A stretch of 64,000 nucleotides of DNA from Stenopsyche tienmushanensis (GCA_008973525.1 WACJ01000182.1:372001-436000); one strand, 5' to 3'; counted from the first letter of the stretch, positions 1 to 12,030 are shown. Notes: generated by a model from the sequence alone, not told the origin. Made by a program: numbers and translations.

Positions 1-629
1 CAGATAATCGAAAATAATTATAATTGACAGGGATTGTATGAATATTTATTTTATTTGTCTGGATTTACATGCACATACACGTATAATAATCGCAAATCTC
101 TTATTTGTCTTCTCGATCTTGTTTTTCTGATATAGATATTTCTTTATTTATTTCATCATTATTCAAAATTTTTAATCCAGGAACAAATAGAAATTTGTGC
201 TATTGCTTCCACAATGTCTCCAATGTCAGATTCTACCGCCTTACTGGAACTTATTAATGATCATTTTAAAATTTTGTTTCATGATTTTTTTAAAAGTTGA
301 CACATCTAAAGGATTTTAACTATCTTAAAAATCTTCCCAAAATGAATAACTATAGAGATGTATTTGATCAGTAAATTGATTTATCATATTTGCTGTCGGT
401 GACATTTCATGATCTGGACCAAAGCTACAGTTTTTTTGCTGTTTCGATTGGTTTTTTACAAAACGCAAGAAACATCATCATTATTCCATCAACTAAACCT
501 AATCTTTCAAATCTAAAGTCTAGTTCATAGATCTAATAACTGTGTTAATTTACTTTCAAACTCATTTATTTCTGCCTTTTTTGCAATTTTTAGTAGCTAT
601 TTTTTTGCACAAGAATATAAGATGATATA
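1..629. other. AT-rich stretch without recognised gene
   Basis: Very AT-rich sequence with many poly-T runs and stop codons in all frames. I see no coding stretch, RNA gene or recognisable repeat before the D1 element begins. Confidence 0.6.
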
Positions 630-1310
630 CACTCAAAGCTCTTTTTGTGCGATTTTCAAGTTATGCGGTTTTTTTAAAAGCATTTTTTTTAAAATATCAT
701 ATAAATACGTATTAAGATATTTTGGATAAAATAGGAAATAAATAATCAATACATCTTTTATCGTTGAATTACGACCATACCTTTTATTCTGATTTGGATT
801 TTAGAAAAAATGATTTCGTTTTTTTACATTTTTCTAATATTTCGACTTTTAAAAATACATTCTCCAAAGGAATTTCCAAAATTCCAACTACTTACGAAGT
901 TAGCTATTTTATTTATACCACCCTCTATTTTTCCCACCAGATTTATGTCAACATTTATTTTTTAAATATTTAAAAAAAAAATTAAAACTGACAAAATAAG
1001 GCCAAAAAATGACTTGACTGATTTTTTTTAAACAAGTCCATTTCGTGTTTGTTTCGTGTTCATTTCGAGGCAACCTTTAAATGTTACCAAAAATGTTATT
1101 TTTTATAGCCTTATTGTTTTTATGTTTTTTTCTTAACTTTTTTTATGCGATTTTGGATATATTTTATATAGCTGTTTCAAAGTTATGCGGTTTTTAAAAT
1201 CCATGGAACGCATCTTCACTTTTTCTATGCAAATCATAGCTTTTTTGTGCGATTTCTTTTTGTGCGGTTTTCCGCGGAACGCATCTACCGCACAAAAAAA
1301 GGTTTAAGTC
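630..1310 (+). mobile_element. TA-flanked non-autonomous DNA element, family D, copy D1
   Basis: The left end reads CACTCAAAGCTCTTTTTGTG and the right end reads GCACAAAAAAAGGTTTAAGT, an imperfect terminal inverted repeat, with a TA dinucleotide on each side (628-629 and 1311-1312). Inside both ends the words GTGCGATTT and AAGTTATGCGG recur, so each terminus carries several related subterminal motifs. At least three other copies occur at 28239-28734, 39929-40670 and 54790-55172. TA flanks and terminal inverted repeats are what Tc1/mariner/pogo-type elements leave; the superfamily is inferred from these alone because D1 carries no recognisable transposase. Confidence 0.75.
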
Positions 1311-4300
1311 TAAAGCCATCTTCAAATGCGCGTGTCAAGAATCAATTTCAGTATGTCAAGTGCCAATCTGGTCCATAACCACATCTCCTTTGTTATTTAT
1401 AGAAGACACTGCATAAAAATCTATACGATTATTTCTAATTAAAAAAATTAAATTGGTGTATATTTTAAGATTTTTTTATAATTATTTTGCCTGTTACCAA
1501 TTTTGTCTGTTATTGCTTATTGTTTTTTTGCGACATAGTTTTTATAAGTACTTACGAAATTTGGCGTAAAATCAATGTTTTGAAGGGTTAAGACAATGGA
1601 TCTATTGAAACAAAGTCGCTATCTAAAACTGGGTAAAACGGCAGACCGGTAAGAGTTAACGAAAAATTATTGTTGAATTTATAATTGAACTAAGATGTTT
1701 CGGATAACATTGCAGTATTCAATTTCAATGTTGAAGACGACATCCAGGATCTGGAAGAAATGCCGATCTAACCGAGACGAACCGGACCTAGCCAACTATT
1801 AGAGGCTATCCAAATAAAAAAGCGATGCAAAAATCACATCATGTTTTTCATACATTTAGAAGGCCTTTTAGCTCGTTGCTTAATCTGTTTGAAGTTGCAC
1901 ATAAATGTGTCAACATCGAAAGAATGCTGATAATACAAACTGGGTGAGCCAAGGTCGACCAGGAATTATACACTATACATAAACATCTTTTTTCTTCGAC
2001 TCCTCCTTTGAGACGTGATTAAAAAAGCAAACACAAACGGCAAAAAAGTGTTTGTGCAGATCCTAACACGGCCATGCGTGTAGACATCTTCTATATGGCC
2101 AGGGTATTGCTCCAACAACTGTGCTACGCGAAAACGGCCGCTGGGTAAATATTTTGCTTGGAGCAGAATTATCGCTCGAAAGTCTCCTTCACCTTGGAAG
2201 ATTTGGATGTTTGTCGAGAAATTTGGAAGCTGCTGGCACACTCAAGAATCCATTGATCAAATATTATCGATATAAAGAACGCTTTTCTGTTTGAATACGA
2301 CAAGGAACAACCGAATGGTGGAGATAGATCAGGCCCAAGCATGTTCCTGACAAAATCAATATTTTTCCTTCATTATATAAAATATTATTTTATAAAGGTG
2401 CCTTCACATTATTGACAGAAAAACATGTTTTTTTTATATATATATTATGATTGCGATTAATAGATAACACTATAGTGTGGAAGAATTGAATTGAATTATT
2501 TGGATGAGCCACCGCTAGATTAAGCACAGTTTAGTTAGAGTGAGCGAAATGTAATGTTACTTTTCTTTTTAAATTAATTAATAATATTCTTTATCGCCTC
2601 ATGTGAAACAAATATAAGAAAAATCCGCGTCTCTCCCGCGAAGAGTGAATTTCGTCTTCAGCCGGAGCATATGCAAGAGCGGAGCCCCACGCTCCTGAGG
2701 TTTGATCCTTCATTATCTTCATCGTCATTAATTAAATTGATGAAAAGATGATCTTGTTGTCCAGCCTTTTTCTTTCAAAAGTCAATATGGTTATTTTATA
2801 AAAAAATAATAAACAAGTACTTTTTTTATGATCATAAGTTTACTATTAAGTTTTTTATCTTTTAAAAATTCATAAACCTACTATGAAATGATTCATTGAT
2901 ATTTGAGGATCGAAGTCCAAGAATTCAAGCCTATTCTATCATGCTACTTATAGAAAACTCTATGTGATATCTTAGTTTTTATGATACTAACAGCTTCCAG
3001 TCTTACATTTTTAACTTGAGCCTTGAAGAGCTCATAAGAAGATCATCTCACGCATATTTATCATAAGATCATAAAGCAGCCTTCCTAAAGAAGCGTCCAA
3101 TGAACGTTGCTAAACAAATGTCTCTCGGACTAAGAATCTTTACATATGGATACAAACAACAAGCTTTCCATCATCATGGTAATACATAAAATAAATACAT
3201 CTTTCTTTGAATTTTTCATACGACAATGACAACTAGAAAGTTTATTAGTATATTTAGCATGAATATATTTGCTATATGTGCAATAAAAATGTGTTCAAAG
3301 GACATTCTAAAAAAGGAATCGAGCCTTGTTCATTTATAGGAGTGACTAAAGAGACCCAAAAAAAAAATACATAGCTTAACAAAAATATTTGTCAAAATAT
3401 GATATCATGTATGGGGTGACATCACGTGTCAATGATATTGGGACGACATTAAACGGGCGCTATCATAACAACTCGATAAATCATACAACAGGGGTGACCA
3501 AACTTTATTCAAGTCATAAGAAATAAATAATAAAATATAATCGAATTTAGAGTATATAAATGCTTTCAATGTTTTTTCCAAATTTCCAAATCTCAATCTA
3601 TAATCAATGTTTATCATACAAATATATCAGATGTCCTCTTTAAAAATCACATTTAAGTAGTTAAAAAAATCTTAAATATATTTTATTAATTCATATATTT
3701 GTATAAGCCGTTTATATCGTAAAAATCAGCTCTTAACCTGTGGTGTAACATATTTTGCTTTTCAAAGTCGATTCAATAAATTTTCCTGAGATTTTGCTTC
3801 AAAAACATACATTTTTGCCAACCATTAGAAAGTGATGTGATTTTTTTGTATTGTTTTGAAATATTTCTTACTGTTATTTATAAACAATACCAAGGCCAGC
3901 ATTTGCATCATTGCATGCTGTTTTTATTTGATCAAGAAATTAAGACAAACGATGCAGAATATGGCGGTTGAAACCTCAGGGACGTTCCAAAAACGGGAAA
4001 GACGAACGATCCCATAAATTGGATTCGTGGAATCAGATCCTTATTAAATATATGAGGAATTGTCAACTAAACATGGCTATCTATTATCAATGGCCCAAGC
4101 GCATCTTCGTCATATACGTATAATTAAATTAACAAGGAATTGTCGCTAATCGCACTAGAACAATGATCAACAATCTATGCATTACTCTAATCTGATTTTG
4201 CGACTAATTACAACCTTCCATGAAAAGTCGGTACTGTGCAATCATATTTAGTAAGATAACAATAGCATTCTTCATGTAAAGTATTTGTTTGTGTTCCTAA

Positions 4301-4431
4301 AAACGAAAAAGATCCTCTTCTGTATATTGTAAGTTAACGTTGAAATAATTCATTTTAAATTGCTTAATAATTATATCGATGTTTACAAAGGAAGTATTGT
4401 GCCAATTTTTCGAATCTCAGTCCGGAATTCG
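1311..4431. other. Intergenic stretch, no supported gene
   Basis: About 3.1 kb without a convincing gene. A short GC-richer island lies at about 2620-2705, with the inverted words CCGCGTCTCTCCCGCG nearby, and an open stretch on the minus strand at 1966-2241 has no family resemblance I can name. Around 3900-4130 there are faint hints of a mariner N-terminus that I do not consider sufficient. Confidence 0.5.
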
Positions 4432-4927
4432 TTAATCCTTTTAAATAGTGTGCTAATTTAAAATCATCATAACGACGCTATATTTGCTTGTCCGCCACTT
4501 TTCGTCGAACAAATCCAATTATCTGTCAGGATCGCCGCAGCGTGTATGAAGCTTGTATTTAAATAAATAAACACTGTCAATAGCACACATTATTCGGTCA
4601 TTTCTTCAAGTAAACTTAAATAATACACTTATAATACACAAATCTATTCATTTTATCAATCACATATCATTATTGGTCGATACATTTGGGTTCGATCTAT
4701 ACAATCGTACAATGTACGCTAGATATAGTTATCTTCTCTCTGTTTTCCATTTAAAATTTCCGATCTGCAAGATAATCTCTCCGTCTCTGTTTCTTTCCAA
4801 ACTCAACGTGCAAGACACTTTTCGTCTCTGCTTATCTCCGAGCTCAACGTGTAAGAATGTTCTTTCTGAATCGCTGAAATTCGCTCGCAAATAGGCGACC
4901 GTCCTACCATATAGGCTAAGGGGTTAA
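4432..4927 (+). mobile_element. TTAA-flanked element, family A, copy A1
   Basis: It begins TTAATCCTTTTAAATAGTG and ends CTAAGGGGTTAA, so the ends form a short inverted repeat of the TTAACCCYTT type with TTAA at both edges. The interior holds the family hallmarks in order: GTGTATGAAGCTTGTA, a TAAATAAATAAACACTGTC stretch, ATTCGGTCATTTCTTCAAG, and a Ser/Arg-like CT-rich tail where the word TCTCCGAGCTCAACGTG occurs in two diverged copies. TTAA flanks plus CCCTTT-like ends resemble piggyBac-type MITEs; that assignment is inference. The R1-clade relic begins about 15 bases after its right end. Confidence 0.75.
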
Positions 4928-4939
4928 GATATGAACAAA

Positions 4940-6390
4940 TAATGTAGCTTGACTTTCATCTACCTAGCGGGAGAGGTCTTCCCAGCACTATGGAAATGCC
5001 AGAAGCTAGTTCTCATCCCCAAAGGGAAAGCACCTCCGGGTCCGTCGGCGTACAGACCGCTGTGCATGCTGGATGGTTTGGGGAAGCTGCTGGAGAGACT
5101 TATCCAATTGACGCCATCACTCAAGTTGTAGACATGGTGAAACAGGCGTGGTGTGGCAGCGTAAAGCCAGTAGACACACGATAATGATTGCGCTAGACGT
5201 CAAGAATGCCTTCAACTCGATGAGATGGCACCTGATCCTCAGGGCCTTAAAGGAAATTGACAATCCACTATACCTCACCAGAATGGTAGAGAGCTACTTG
5301 CACGGAAGAATTCTTATCTACGCAGACGCCGACGGGGAGAGAAGCGACAAACTAGTGACGGCAAGCGTTCCACAGGGGTTGGTGCTCAGACCCGCCCTGT
5401 GGAACGTAATATACGACGGACTGCTGAGGACGCCACTAATGGACAGAGCCAAAATGGTCGCCTTCGCTGATGACGTTGCCATCCTAGCCACCGCCAAATC
5501 CAAGGAGATCCTGCGATCGACCTGCTAAGATGCGCCGAGGAAGGCCAAGAAGTGGCTGACAGGAGCTGGTCTGGAGCTCGCTGTCCAAAAATCTTTTTCA
5601 CAAGACGCAGGAAGCTTACGCCCCCACCCCCGACGATCGGGGGTTGCGAGATTAAATACTCAATATTCATTCGGTATTTGGGGTTAGATATTGATGACAA
5701 ACTCCGATTCGTCAACCACATGGAGAAGACGGCAACAAAGGCGGTTTGGAACTTGGTCAGATTGATGCCCAACATTGATGACCCAAATAGGAGGCGACTC
5801 TACATTGAGGTAGTGCACTCAGTACTGTTAGTACGGCGCGCCGATATGGGTCCGAGGCACTACAAATTGAAAGGGCCAGGCTTAACATAGCCAGAGTCCA
5901 GAGAAGGAAGCGCAATCAGGGTGGCTGCTGCATATCGCACAGTGTCGGAAGACGCCGTCCTGGCACTGACTGCCATACCGCCAATCGATTTGCTTGTTTA
6001 CGAGAGACAGACAATACAGAAAGGTGAAGACAAGAATAACGCTAGGCAAAGCATCATGGCGGGCGTGGTGATCCCGATGGGACAACTATGGCACGGCTGT
6101 TTTGGTAGCTACCTACACAAAATAGGTAAAGAGACCGGCGCGGAGTGCCACCACTGCGAAGCGGAGTACGACGATGCTAGCATATACGACATTTGTCTGC
6201 CCAGCATTGAGCACTGAAAGGGACATCCTACGGAGGAGGAGGAGCTGGGAATCAGCTTGTTTTCCTCTAGCAACATGGTTCCTTCAATGTTGATGGATGT
6301 GCGCTATGTGGCAGAAGGAGGATGCTGAACGTACAAGATGAGTAACGATAGCAGTAGAATGACATCCATAAAGATACAAACGGAGAGCCC
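4940..6390 (+). pseudogene. R1-clade non-LTR retrotransposon reverse transcriptase relic
   Basis: Decayed ORF2 of a non-LTR retrotransposon. In order one can read WKCQKLVLIPKGK and YRPLCMLDGLGKLLERL (fingers, frame of 4949), then IDAITQVVDMVKQA in the next frame, then LDVKNAFNSMRWHLI (motif A aspartate), SVPQG (motif B) and VAFADDVAILAT (motif C, the catalytic FADD box) in the third frame to 5528. After a stop the thumb region RYLGLDIDDKLRFVNHMEKT follows (5552-5890), then RTVSEDAVLALTAIPPIDLL (5921 on) and a Cys/His cluster ECHHCEAEYDDA near 6150. About 20-25 residues between LLERL and IDAI are missing compared with intact R1-type proteins, and at least four frame changes occur, so it cannot be functional. 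The wording of these motifs matches R1/TRAS/LOA-type elements; it is not in rDNA here. The endonuclease domain is absent. Confidence 0.88.
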
Positions 6391-7758
6391 GTAAGGGACA
6401 CATCGCTGCCACTCTTGTGCAATACTTAATTAGTAACCTGGTGGCAGCCGAGGAGGAGAGGGGTTTAGTGGGTAAAAATCCTACACTACCACCAGAATGG
6501 TGGTGTCTTTTGAAGATTTCCTCCTTCGCAAAAAAAGGCTTGATTTTTGAAATTTGAATACTTTTCGGTATTCCTATTATAATAATGCCTGATATGTATT
6601 TGTGAAAATCAGATGCAACTTTAGTGCCGACCATTTTATCTGAAGATGTCCTCGTAAATCAAAATGACCATGACTTGAATAAATATTATTTTCCATATAC
6701 GTGTATTGTTTTAATAAACTGATAAACCATTTCTAAATTCGTATAATAATTTAATGTATATGAGTACTTGGCGTTATGTTGTTAATGCAACCAACTTATC
6801 GGTCATTGTAGTATGTCCGATAAGGATAGCACTTTTATTCGTTATCCCCGTTTTTAGGATTAAAGGTCGTTGTTCCCCTCTACTACAATATGGATGGCCC
6901 ATATTATTTTTTCCAGTCTTCTCAATTACGATATAAATGCTGATTAGGTAATACAGTAATAAGTCCGAGTAATAAAGACATAATTGAAAGGCCACTTAAG
7001 CGCCCCATGAAGTTTGATGATGATGATGAAAAAAAATGTATATAATAAATTTCATGGTGGTATGCCTTTCACAGTGATTGCCCACGTGAACAATATTACA
7101 ACAAAGATATTTTTTTGATGTTTACTCTTGTTTCTTCATGTGCCTTAATCGGTCAAGGCTGAAGCAGCTTAGCGTGAATAATCTTCAAAAAAATTAGTAT
7201 AATTAAATGTGATCGATTTGATAAAAACACTTGCAAGCATATTGAACGCTGAAATGTCTGATTATTGGCGCTCTGGATGCATTTGTCATCGTCAAATGTA
7301 CATGATCCAGAATCTAATGCTCGAAATCGAGCTTCAAAATATTGATCAATAGCATAATTTATTTCAATTGACGTTCAATGGTCGCTATTTGAACGCTGAA
7401 GAATTATGATCGAGTACATCGAGATTTAATTTATTAAGAACTTTCTAGTACAGCGCGTGCAAATCTTTAATGAATCAGTTCAAACCGGTTGAACCGAACC
7501 AGTTGTTAAGTGAATTAGCCGTTCATGGTTATCACCATCGATAACTGATATGAATTTGTTTTGTTATTTTTGATTTTCAACGACTTATATCAACGACTTG
7601 GGTCTCGTATAAAAAACGTCGTGTAATACAAATCCGTGTTATAGGAGGTGTGAATCCCACACAAAAAAGTCTGCGTTCTAATAAATATCGAAGTTTATTC
7701 AGCAATCAATCGACAAAATATACATTTACATATTTATTGAAAATAAATTAATAATATA
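6391..7758. other. Probable 3' remnant of the retrotransposon, then empty stretch
   Basis: The first 150 bases or so may be the 3' untranslated part of the R1-type relic. The rest is AT-rich without a supported gene. A GATGATGATGAT microsatellite at 7015-7029 follows GCGCCCCATGAAG and may be another retroposon tail. At 7480-7520 there is a local inverted word pair, AAACCGGTTGAACC. Confidence 0.45.
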
Positions 7759-8473
7759 CGAGAGATATCCAGAAAGTAAGTGTACTGTGACAATAACGGG
7801 CTATATTTTTTAAGGATTGGCCATACAGTGTGATAGAGGGGAATCTCCTGACAAAGCGAGCTTAGCAAGTATACGGTAGTACGTAAATTCACGTTGTAGT
7901 GTCCAATTGCATGAAAGATGTCGGAAAGAAATTTCACCAAGTGCGAGCGAGTCAATAGCGCCCGCAAGTTTCTTGCGCGACTTGGAATTGGAATTGGAAG
8001 ATGAGGATTTTCTGAAATCTATTGTGACTGGAGATAAAAGTGGGTGGTTCATTACACGCCTGAGTAAAAAATACTGTTATCAGATTGGTATCACGCCAAT
8101 TTCCCATCTGCCAAAAAATTCAAAACCATAATTTCGGGCAAAAAAAATCATGGTCACAGTATTTTGGGACCGAAAAGACATCATTTTGATCGAATTTCTG
8201 CCTTGGCACCTTCAGATTGTCATATTTTTATTTCCCTGAAAGAGCACATGGGTGGAATTAAATTTTCATGCGACGAGCAGGTGCTGAAAGAGGTTCTGAA
8301 GTGGGGGAAGGAGCTAACAGGAGAGTTCTTCGAGGAAGGCATAAAGAAGCTGGTACAACGGCTCACCATATGCATTGAACGGGATGGTATCAACAATATC
8401 CTTTTTTTTTAAATACACACTTTCTAAAAAAATATATAAAAAATTAGTACACTTACTTTCGGGATATTTCTCG
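7759..8473 (+). mobile_element. Mariner-like element, family F, copy F1 (internally deleted)
   Basis: Terminal inverted repeats CGAGAGATATCCAGAAAGTA on the left and TACTTTCGGGATATTTCTCG on the right, flanked by TA at 7757-7758 and 8474-8475. The length of 715 bp is well short of the roughly 1.3 kb usual for mariner. The plus strand encodes transposase fragments. FLKSIVTGDKSGW carries the first catalytic aspartate (about 8010-8045), PKNSKP and a frame-shifted VFWDRK box follow, and LAPSDCHIF with KEHMGGIKF carries the third (about 8200-8260). FFEEGIKKLVQRL closes the protein. The central HDNARPH block is deleted, so the element is dead. Copy F2 at 56831 keeps that block. Confidence 0.85.
7907..8412 (+). 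pseudogene. Mariner transposase relic of F1
   Basis: Two open segments (7907-8131 and 8164-8412) in different frames give the middle and the C-terminal end of a DDE transposase of the mariner type, the enzyme that would cut the element at its inverted repeats. The first contains IVTGDKSGW, where intact relatives have VTGDESW. The second contains APSDCHIF and FFEEGIKKLVQRL. The segment between the VFWDRK box and APSD is missing, removing the second catalytic aspartate; the N-terminal helix-turn-helix region is also mostly gone. Confidence 0.8.
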
Positions 8474-8600
8474 TATACACTTGGGTCTGTTTTTATGCGA
8501 ATCTTTTTTATGCGAATTTAAAGTTATACGGTTTTTAAAAATAATGGAACCTATCCCTCAGTGTTCTATGTAGTTCAGTGTATGTATTAGAGAATTAATT
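8474..8600 (+). repeat. Fragment related to family D, abutting F1
   Basis: Directly after F1 comes CACTTGGGTCTGTTTTTATG followed by TTTATGCGAATTTAAAGTTA, which resembles the left end of family D (CACTCAAACCTCTTTTTGTG, then AAGTTATGCGG). The copy is short and has no visible right end. It suggests that F1 inserted at, or next to, an older D-type element. Confidence 0.45.
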
Positions 8601-9885
8601 CATCATCGTTATCACTAACAATTCTATATGTTTTACTTTTTTCAAGGTAGGTTATAATCAAATAATATAATCGATAATACATTTAATTATAAAGTATTTT
8701 TGGATTTGGCCTTTAAAAAAATGTAATAAGCAATTGTCTCCTTTTAGCGTATAAATCTGTACGTGAGAAGGGACCAAAATATATTGTAATTCCCTTTTGA
8801 ATTTCTTCCCTGTTTCCATTATAGAATCATTTTTTATTTAAAAAATGCTCTTAATCGTGTTGTATAAAGCATGTTGTATAAAAATATGCCACAATTCACA
8901 ATCGTGTTGTATAAAACTGTGTTATACGAGGGCCATGTGTATTTAAATTTATGCTTTTCATCTGAATATTTGACTTCAATGGTGTTTATGCGATCATTAT
9001 GCAGCTTAAGAAAATCGACATAATAGATTTTCAATGACAATATTTATTTTCCGATACTAAAATATTATTTTCGAAACGGAGGGCTCTCAAAATAGAGACT
9101 CTTATTGAGTCTTTCATATTCAGGTCAAGACTCCATCGTTTCGCACTCTTGAATACCTCACAATTGCTTCAACAATCTTCCATTCATCTTCGACGAAAAA
9201 GTTGATATTTTTCAACAAATTCTACACTGCACAGCCTCCATGAAGTCTCTTATCTCAAGTTTAATGTACATTTAAGTGCAATCTTATAATGTAAAGAGAC
9301 TGCGGCTATATTTATCCGCTATTATAAAGTCGTTCTCGATTCAGATTCTGTTTAAGCGAACGCCGGTATCGTGAGATAAGAATTATGTAGAGAAATCTAA
9401 ATATAAATATATGGATTTTAATAACCACATAGCACCGGTTTTTATATTGTCTTTGTTGTTTCAAGCTGCACATTTGTGTGTTCAGTACTTTTAGTAGCGT
9501 AATCGCATTCATGGCACTTTAATACATATGAAATCTAGTTTGCATTGTGCTTTGGAGTGTTATTAACCTGTTAATAACATTGGAAGTCAGCTGTCGTCCA
9601 ATAAAATTAATATAAGCTTCAATTGCTGTGGAGTTATCGTTCGATGTCTATAACAATATGGCAGTTAGATTAACAAGATATTGTTTAATGGAAGGATATT
9701 TAAATTCACCCCAGCGGTCTTGTAGCTGTCTCTCAGCTGGGGTATTTTTGTCTAAGAAAATAAATACATATATTGCTCAGACAAGAGACTTTTCATCCCC
9801 AGAGGCGCCCGTTAATACTTGGGTTACCTGCTGTATGCACAAGAAGATGATATGGATGTGACACTTTTCTGTGAATGAGTATTAT
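8601..9885. other. AT-rich stretch without recognised gene
   Basis: No supported gene. A perfect 8-bp stem ACCCCAGC/GCTGGGGT at 9708-9743 is followed by a short T run; it may be a hairpin of the retroposon whose tail lies just downstream. Nothing else stands out. Confidence 0.45.
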
Positions 9886-9945
9886 AGAGGTCTTAGTCCT
9901 GCAGTGGACTGCTTATGACCACACTTTGATAATGATGATGATGAT
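9886..9945 (+). mobile_element. Retroposon 3' tail with GAT microsatellite
   Basis: GAGGTCTTAGTCCTGCAGTG and GACTGCTTATGACC are followed by a GATAATGATGATGATGAT tract. Insect LINE and SINE copies commonly end with a sequence of this sort (a CAGCAGTGGAC box, then GATGAT repeats). This is a 5'-truncated tail; the body upstream is too decayed to identify. Confidence 0.55.
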
Positions 9946-11156
9946 AAAACACATCAGAAGAGCAAAAGCCGTAAATTTAATACACATTTCTAAAATTATA
10001 CTGATTCCATGTAAAAACTAATTTATTTTACACTCACTTCATGCTCAACTCTCTTGATTCATACAAAGAATAATCTGTTTGTTTTATACGTTAATTATAA
10101 TGCATTAAAATGAATGACGGTCGCTTGTATGCTAAGTATATTAAGTAAAGCTCTCTTAATTACTGTAACATAATACACTTACGTTCGCACAATTTGTATG
10201 ATTGGGTTTGAAGCATTAAAGATTATCGTGATGTAACGACTTCCACCGAAGTAAAAAACGATTTTAACACGCGGAGAAAATGCAGAAACCTCTGAAAAGT
10301 CCATCGTAAATGTTACCGAACAATGCTCGCATAATTATGGCCTTACAATGTAAGTGAAAAAATTATAAAATTTTCATGTAAAGTCAATAAATTATCGCGG
10401 AACCGCCTATATTGAGCGCCGCGAATACGCCTTCGTTGATGGTAGTGTAATTTGAATATATCCCATAGTAACGCGTACGGCGTTTTTATTATTTTATACA
10501 CACGAGCAATTCAAACGTTTTATTGTTTGATATACAAGGGAAAGAACGAGATACTCCCAAACAATAACCATTTTTTTTATAATCCCCATATAAAGCGGGG
10601 CCCATCGAAAACGGGATGGAAACAATACACGTGAGCTTGATTGACGTTAATATACGCACACGATTAGATATCAAATATCGCTCCATGTTAAAAATAACAA
10701 AGTACATCTTGGAAAAATAAGTCTGGCTTCGAATGGAATTGTGAGCTGTAAGACGAGCCGAAGAATGTGAGCAGCACAATTGTCGCCGTTGTATGTCGCC
10801 CGTCACTCCGTCTTCACGCTCGATGGAAAGAAAAGATAACTATGTTGCAACCGTGACATTATCAAATTTTCAGTCAATTTTCACTTTAAAATTGAATAAT
10901 TCAACATTTCATACAGTGTTACGACGTCGGAATGATTGAGTTATCATCTTTTTCCGTGGTGTCAAATTATAGTGCAGACATGATTTGAAGAACATTTTGA
11001 ATCCTCAGACTGTTGAAAATTGCTCTCTCTGCACGCACAAAAATAAATTGCTTACAGCATATCAGGGATATTAAAAAGTTAACCTATATTAATATTAATT
11101 TATTACAGCGCTTTATAAAAAGACCCCACGCGCAATCAAATATGATCAATAGCAAA
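9946..11156. other. Intergenic stretch, no supported gene
   Basis: Mostly AT-rich. A segment of higher GC at about 10715-10820 is open on the minus strand but its translation has no recognisable domain and I do not call it a gene. Confidence 0.45.
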
Positions 11157-11250
11157 CTACAGTAGACTCTCTATTATCCAGGCTAATACTGGGGAAGAAG
11201 GGCATGGATGATTAAAAACCACAGATAATCTAAATCATCAAATTTCTATT
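11157..11250 (+). mobile_element. Pogo/Tigger-type terminal fragment
   Basis: CAGTAGACTCTCTATTATCC, then AGATAATC further in, is the characteristic terminus of pogo/Tigger elements (a CAGT-ACTCTC start followed by repeated TTATCC/GGATAA words). Only this end is present; about 20 bases later mariner M1 begins. A related terminus is seen at about 59975-60035, and its mirror-image words occur at 46027-46075 downstream of the Tigger-like relic. Confidence 0.6.
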
Positions 11251-11269
11251 TGGTATCGAATATAATATA

Positions 11270-12030
11270 TTAGGGTGTCCAATAAGTTTCTTTCGTTTTC
11301 ATATTAAGAAAAAAATAAACAATAATTTGTATTACATCAAAATTTATTAAATAATATGATTCATTCTGTTCTATTACTTTTCTCAATCTCTCCGGAAGCT
11401 TCATAGTGCCTTCCTGCCAAAATTTCCCAGATTTGTTGGCAAAATATTGATCAAGGTACATTTTTATATCATTTTTTGAATTACAATTTTTACTATGTAA
11501 AGAATTTTTCGCCTCAACGCCTCGTCTGTTCGCTAATTCTGACCGTTTTCTGGCAATTGCATCCTTTAGATTGCCTAGTTGAAACAATATTTTGTTGAAT
11601 TGATCGATTCAACTTGCTGAAGTAGCTCATAATAAACTATCCCCTTCCAGTCCCACCAAATGCATAGGAAAACTATTTTTGGAATAGGCCAGGTTTAGCT
11701 ACAGTTAAAACTTCTGTACCCTTGGTCCAAGACCGTTTATGTTGGATATTCTCATAGAGTATCCAACTTTCATCTCCAGTGACAAATCTCTTCAAAAAAG
11801 GTTGGCTATTATGTCGTTGGAAAATAATATCGCATTTTGAAATACGCTGAAGTTTATTTGAATCAGTAAGTTCATGAGGAAGCCACAAATCTGAACAATT
11901 GATGTAGTCCAATTTTGTCAGATGATTATGGACGGACATTTGTGAAATTTCTAACTACATAGTTAGCTATTTCGCAAACTGTATATCGCAGGTTTTCTTC
12001 AACCATGGCTATGATTCGATCTGTGTTCAT
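11270..12030 (-). pseudogene. Mariner transposase relic of M1
   Basis: Read from the right end: MNTDRIIAMVEENLRY (N-terminal start), a damaged helix-turn-helix, then YINCSDLWLPHELTDSNK and FVTGDESWILYENI (first catalytic aspartate, about 11770-11800). The NLKDAIARKRSELANRRGV segment follows, and LDQYFANKSGKFWQEGTM plus LPERLRKVIEQN form the C-terminus. The part carrying HHDNARPH and PPYSPDIAPSD is deleted between RRGV and the NSKNDIKMYLDQ segment, so the second and third catalytic residues are gone. The wording matches the mellifera subfamily of mariner. Confidence 0.85.

Noticed and set aside
1966..2241. 91-codon minus-strand open frame
   Set aside because: No domain, start context or neighbouring gene structure. 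Its translation gave no convincing match to any transposase box I know.
3897..4200. Possible mariner N-terminus (MLFLFDQEIK-like start, then an EELSTKHG helix)
   Set aside because: The resemblance is limited to a few residues, there are stops in each frame, no VTGDESW or later block follows, and no terminal repeats flank it.
4432..4927. Family A/B as solo LTRs (polyadenylation-like AATAAA and a regular leader)
   Set aside because: Ends are TTAACCC...GGGTTAA, not TG...CA, and no primer-binding site or internal retroviral-type coding region accompanies any of the ten copies.
10489..10806. 105-codon minus-strand open frame
   Set aside because: Unrecognisable composition with an opposed open frame on the plus strand. 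No supporting signals.
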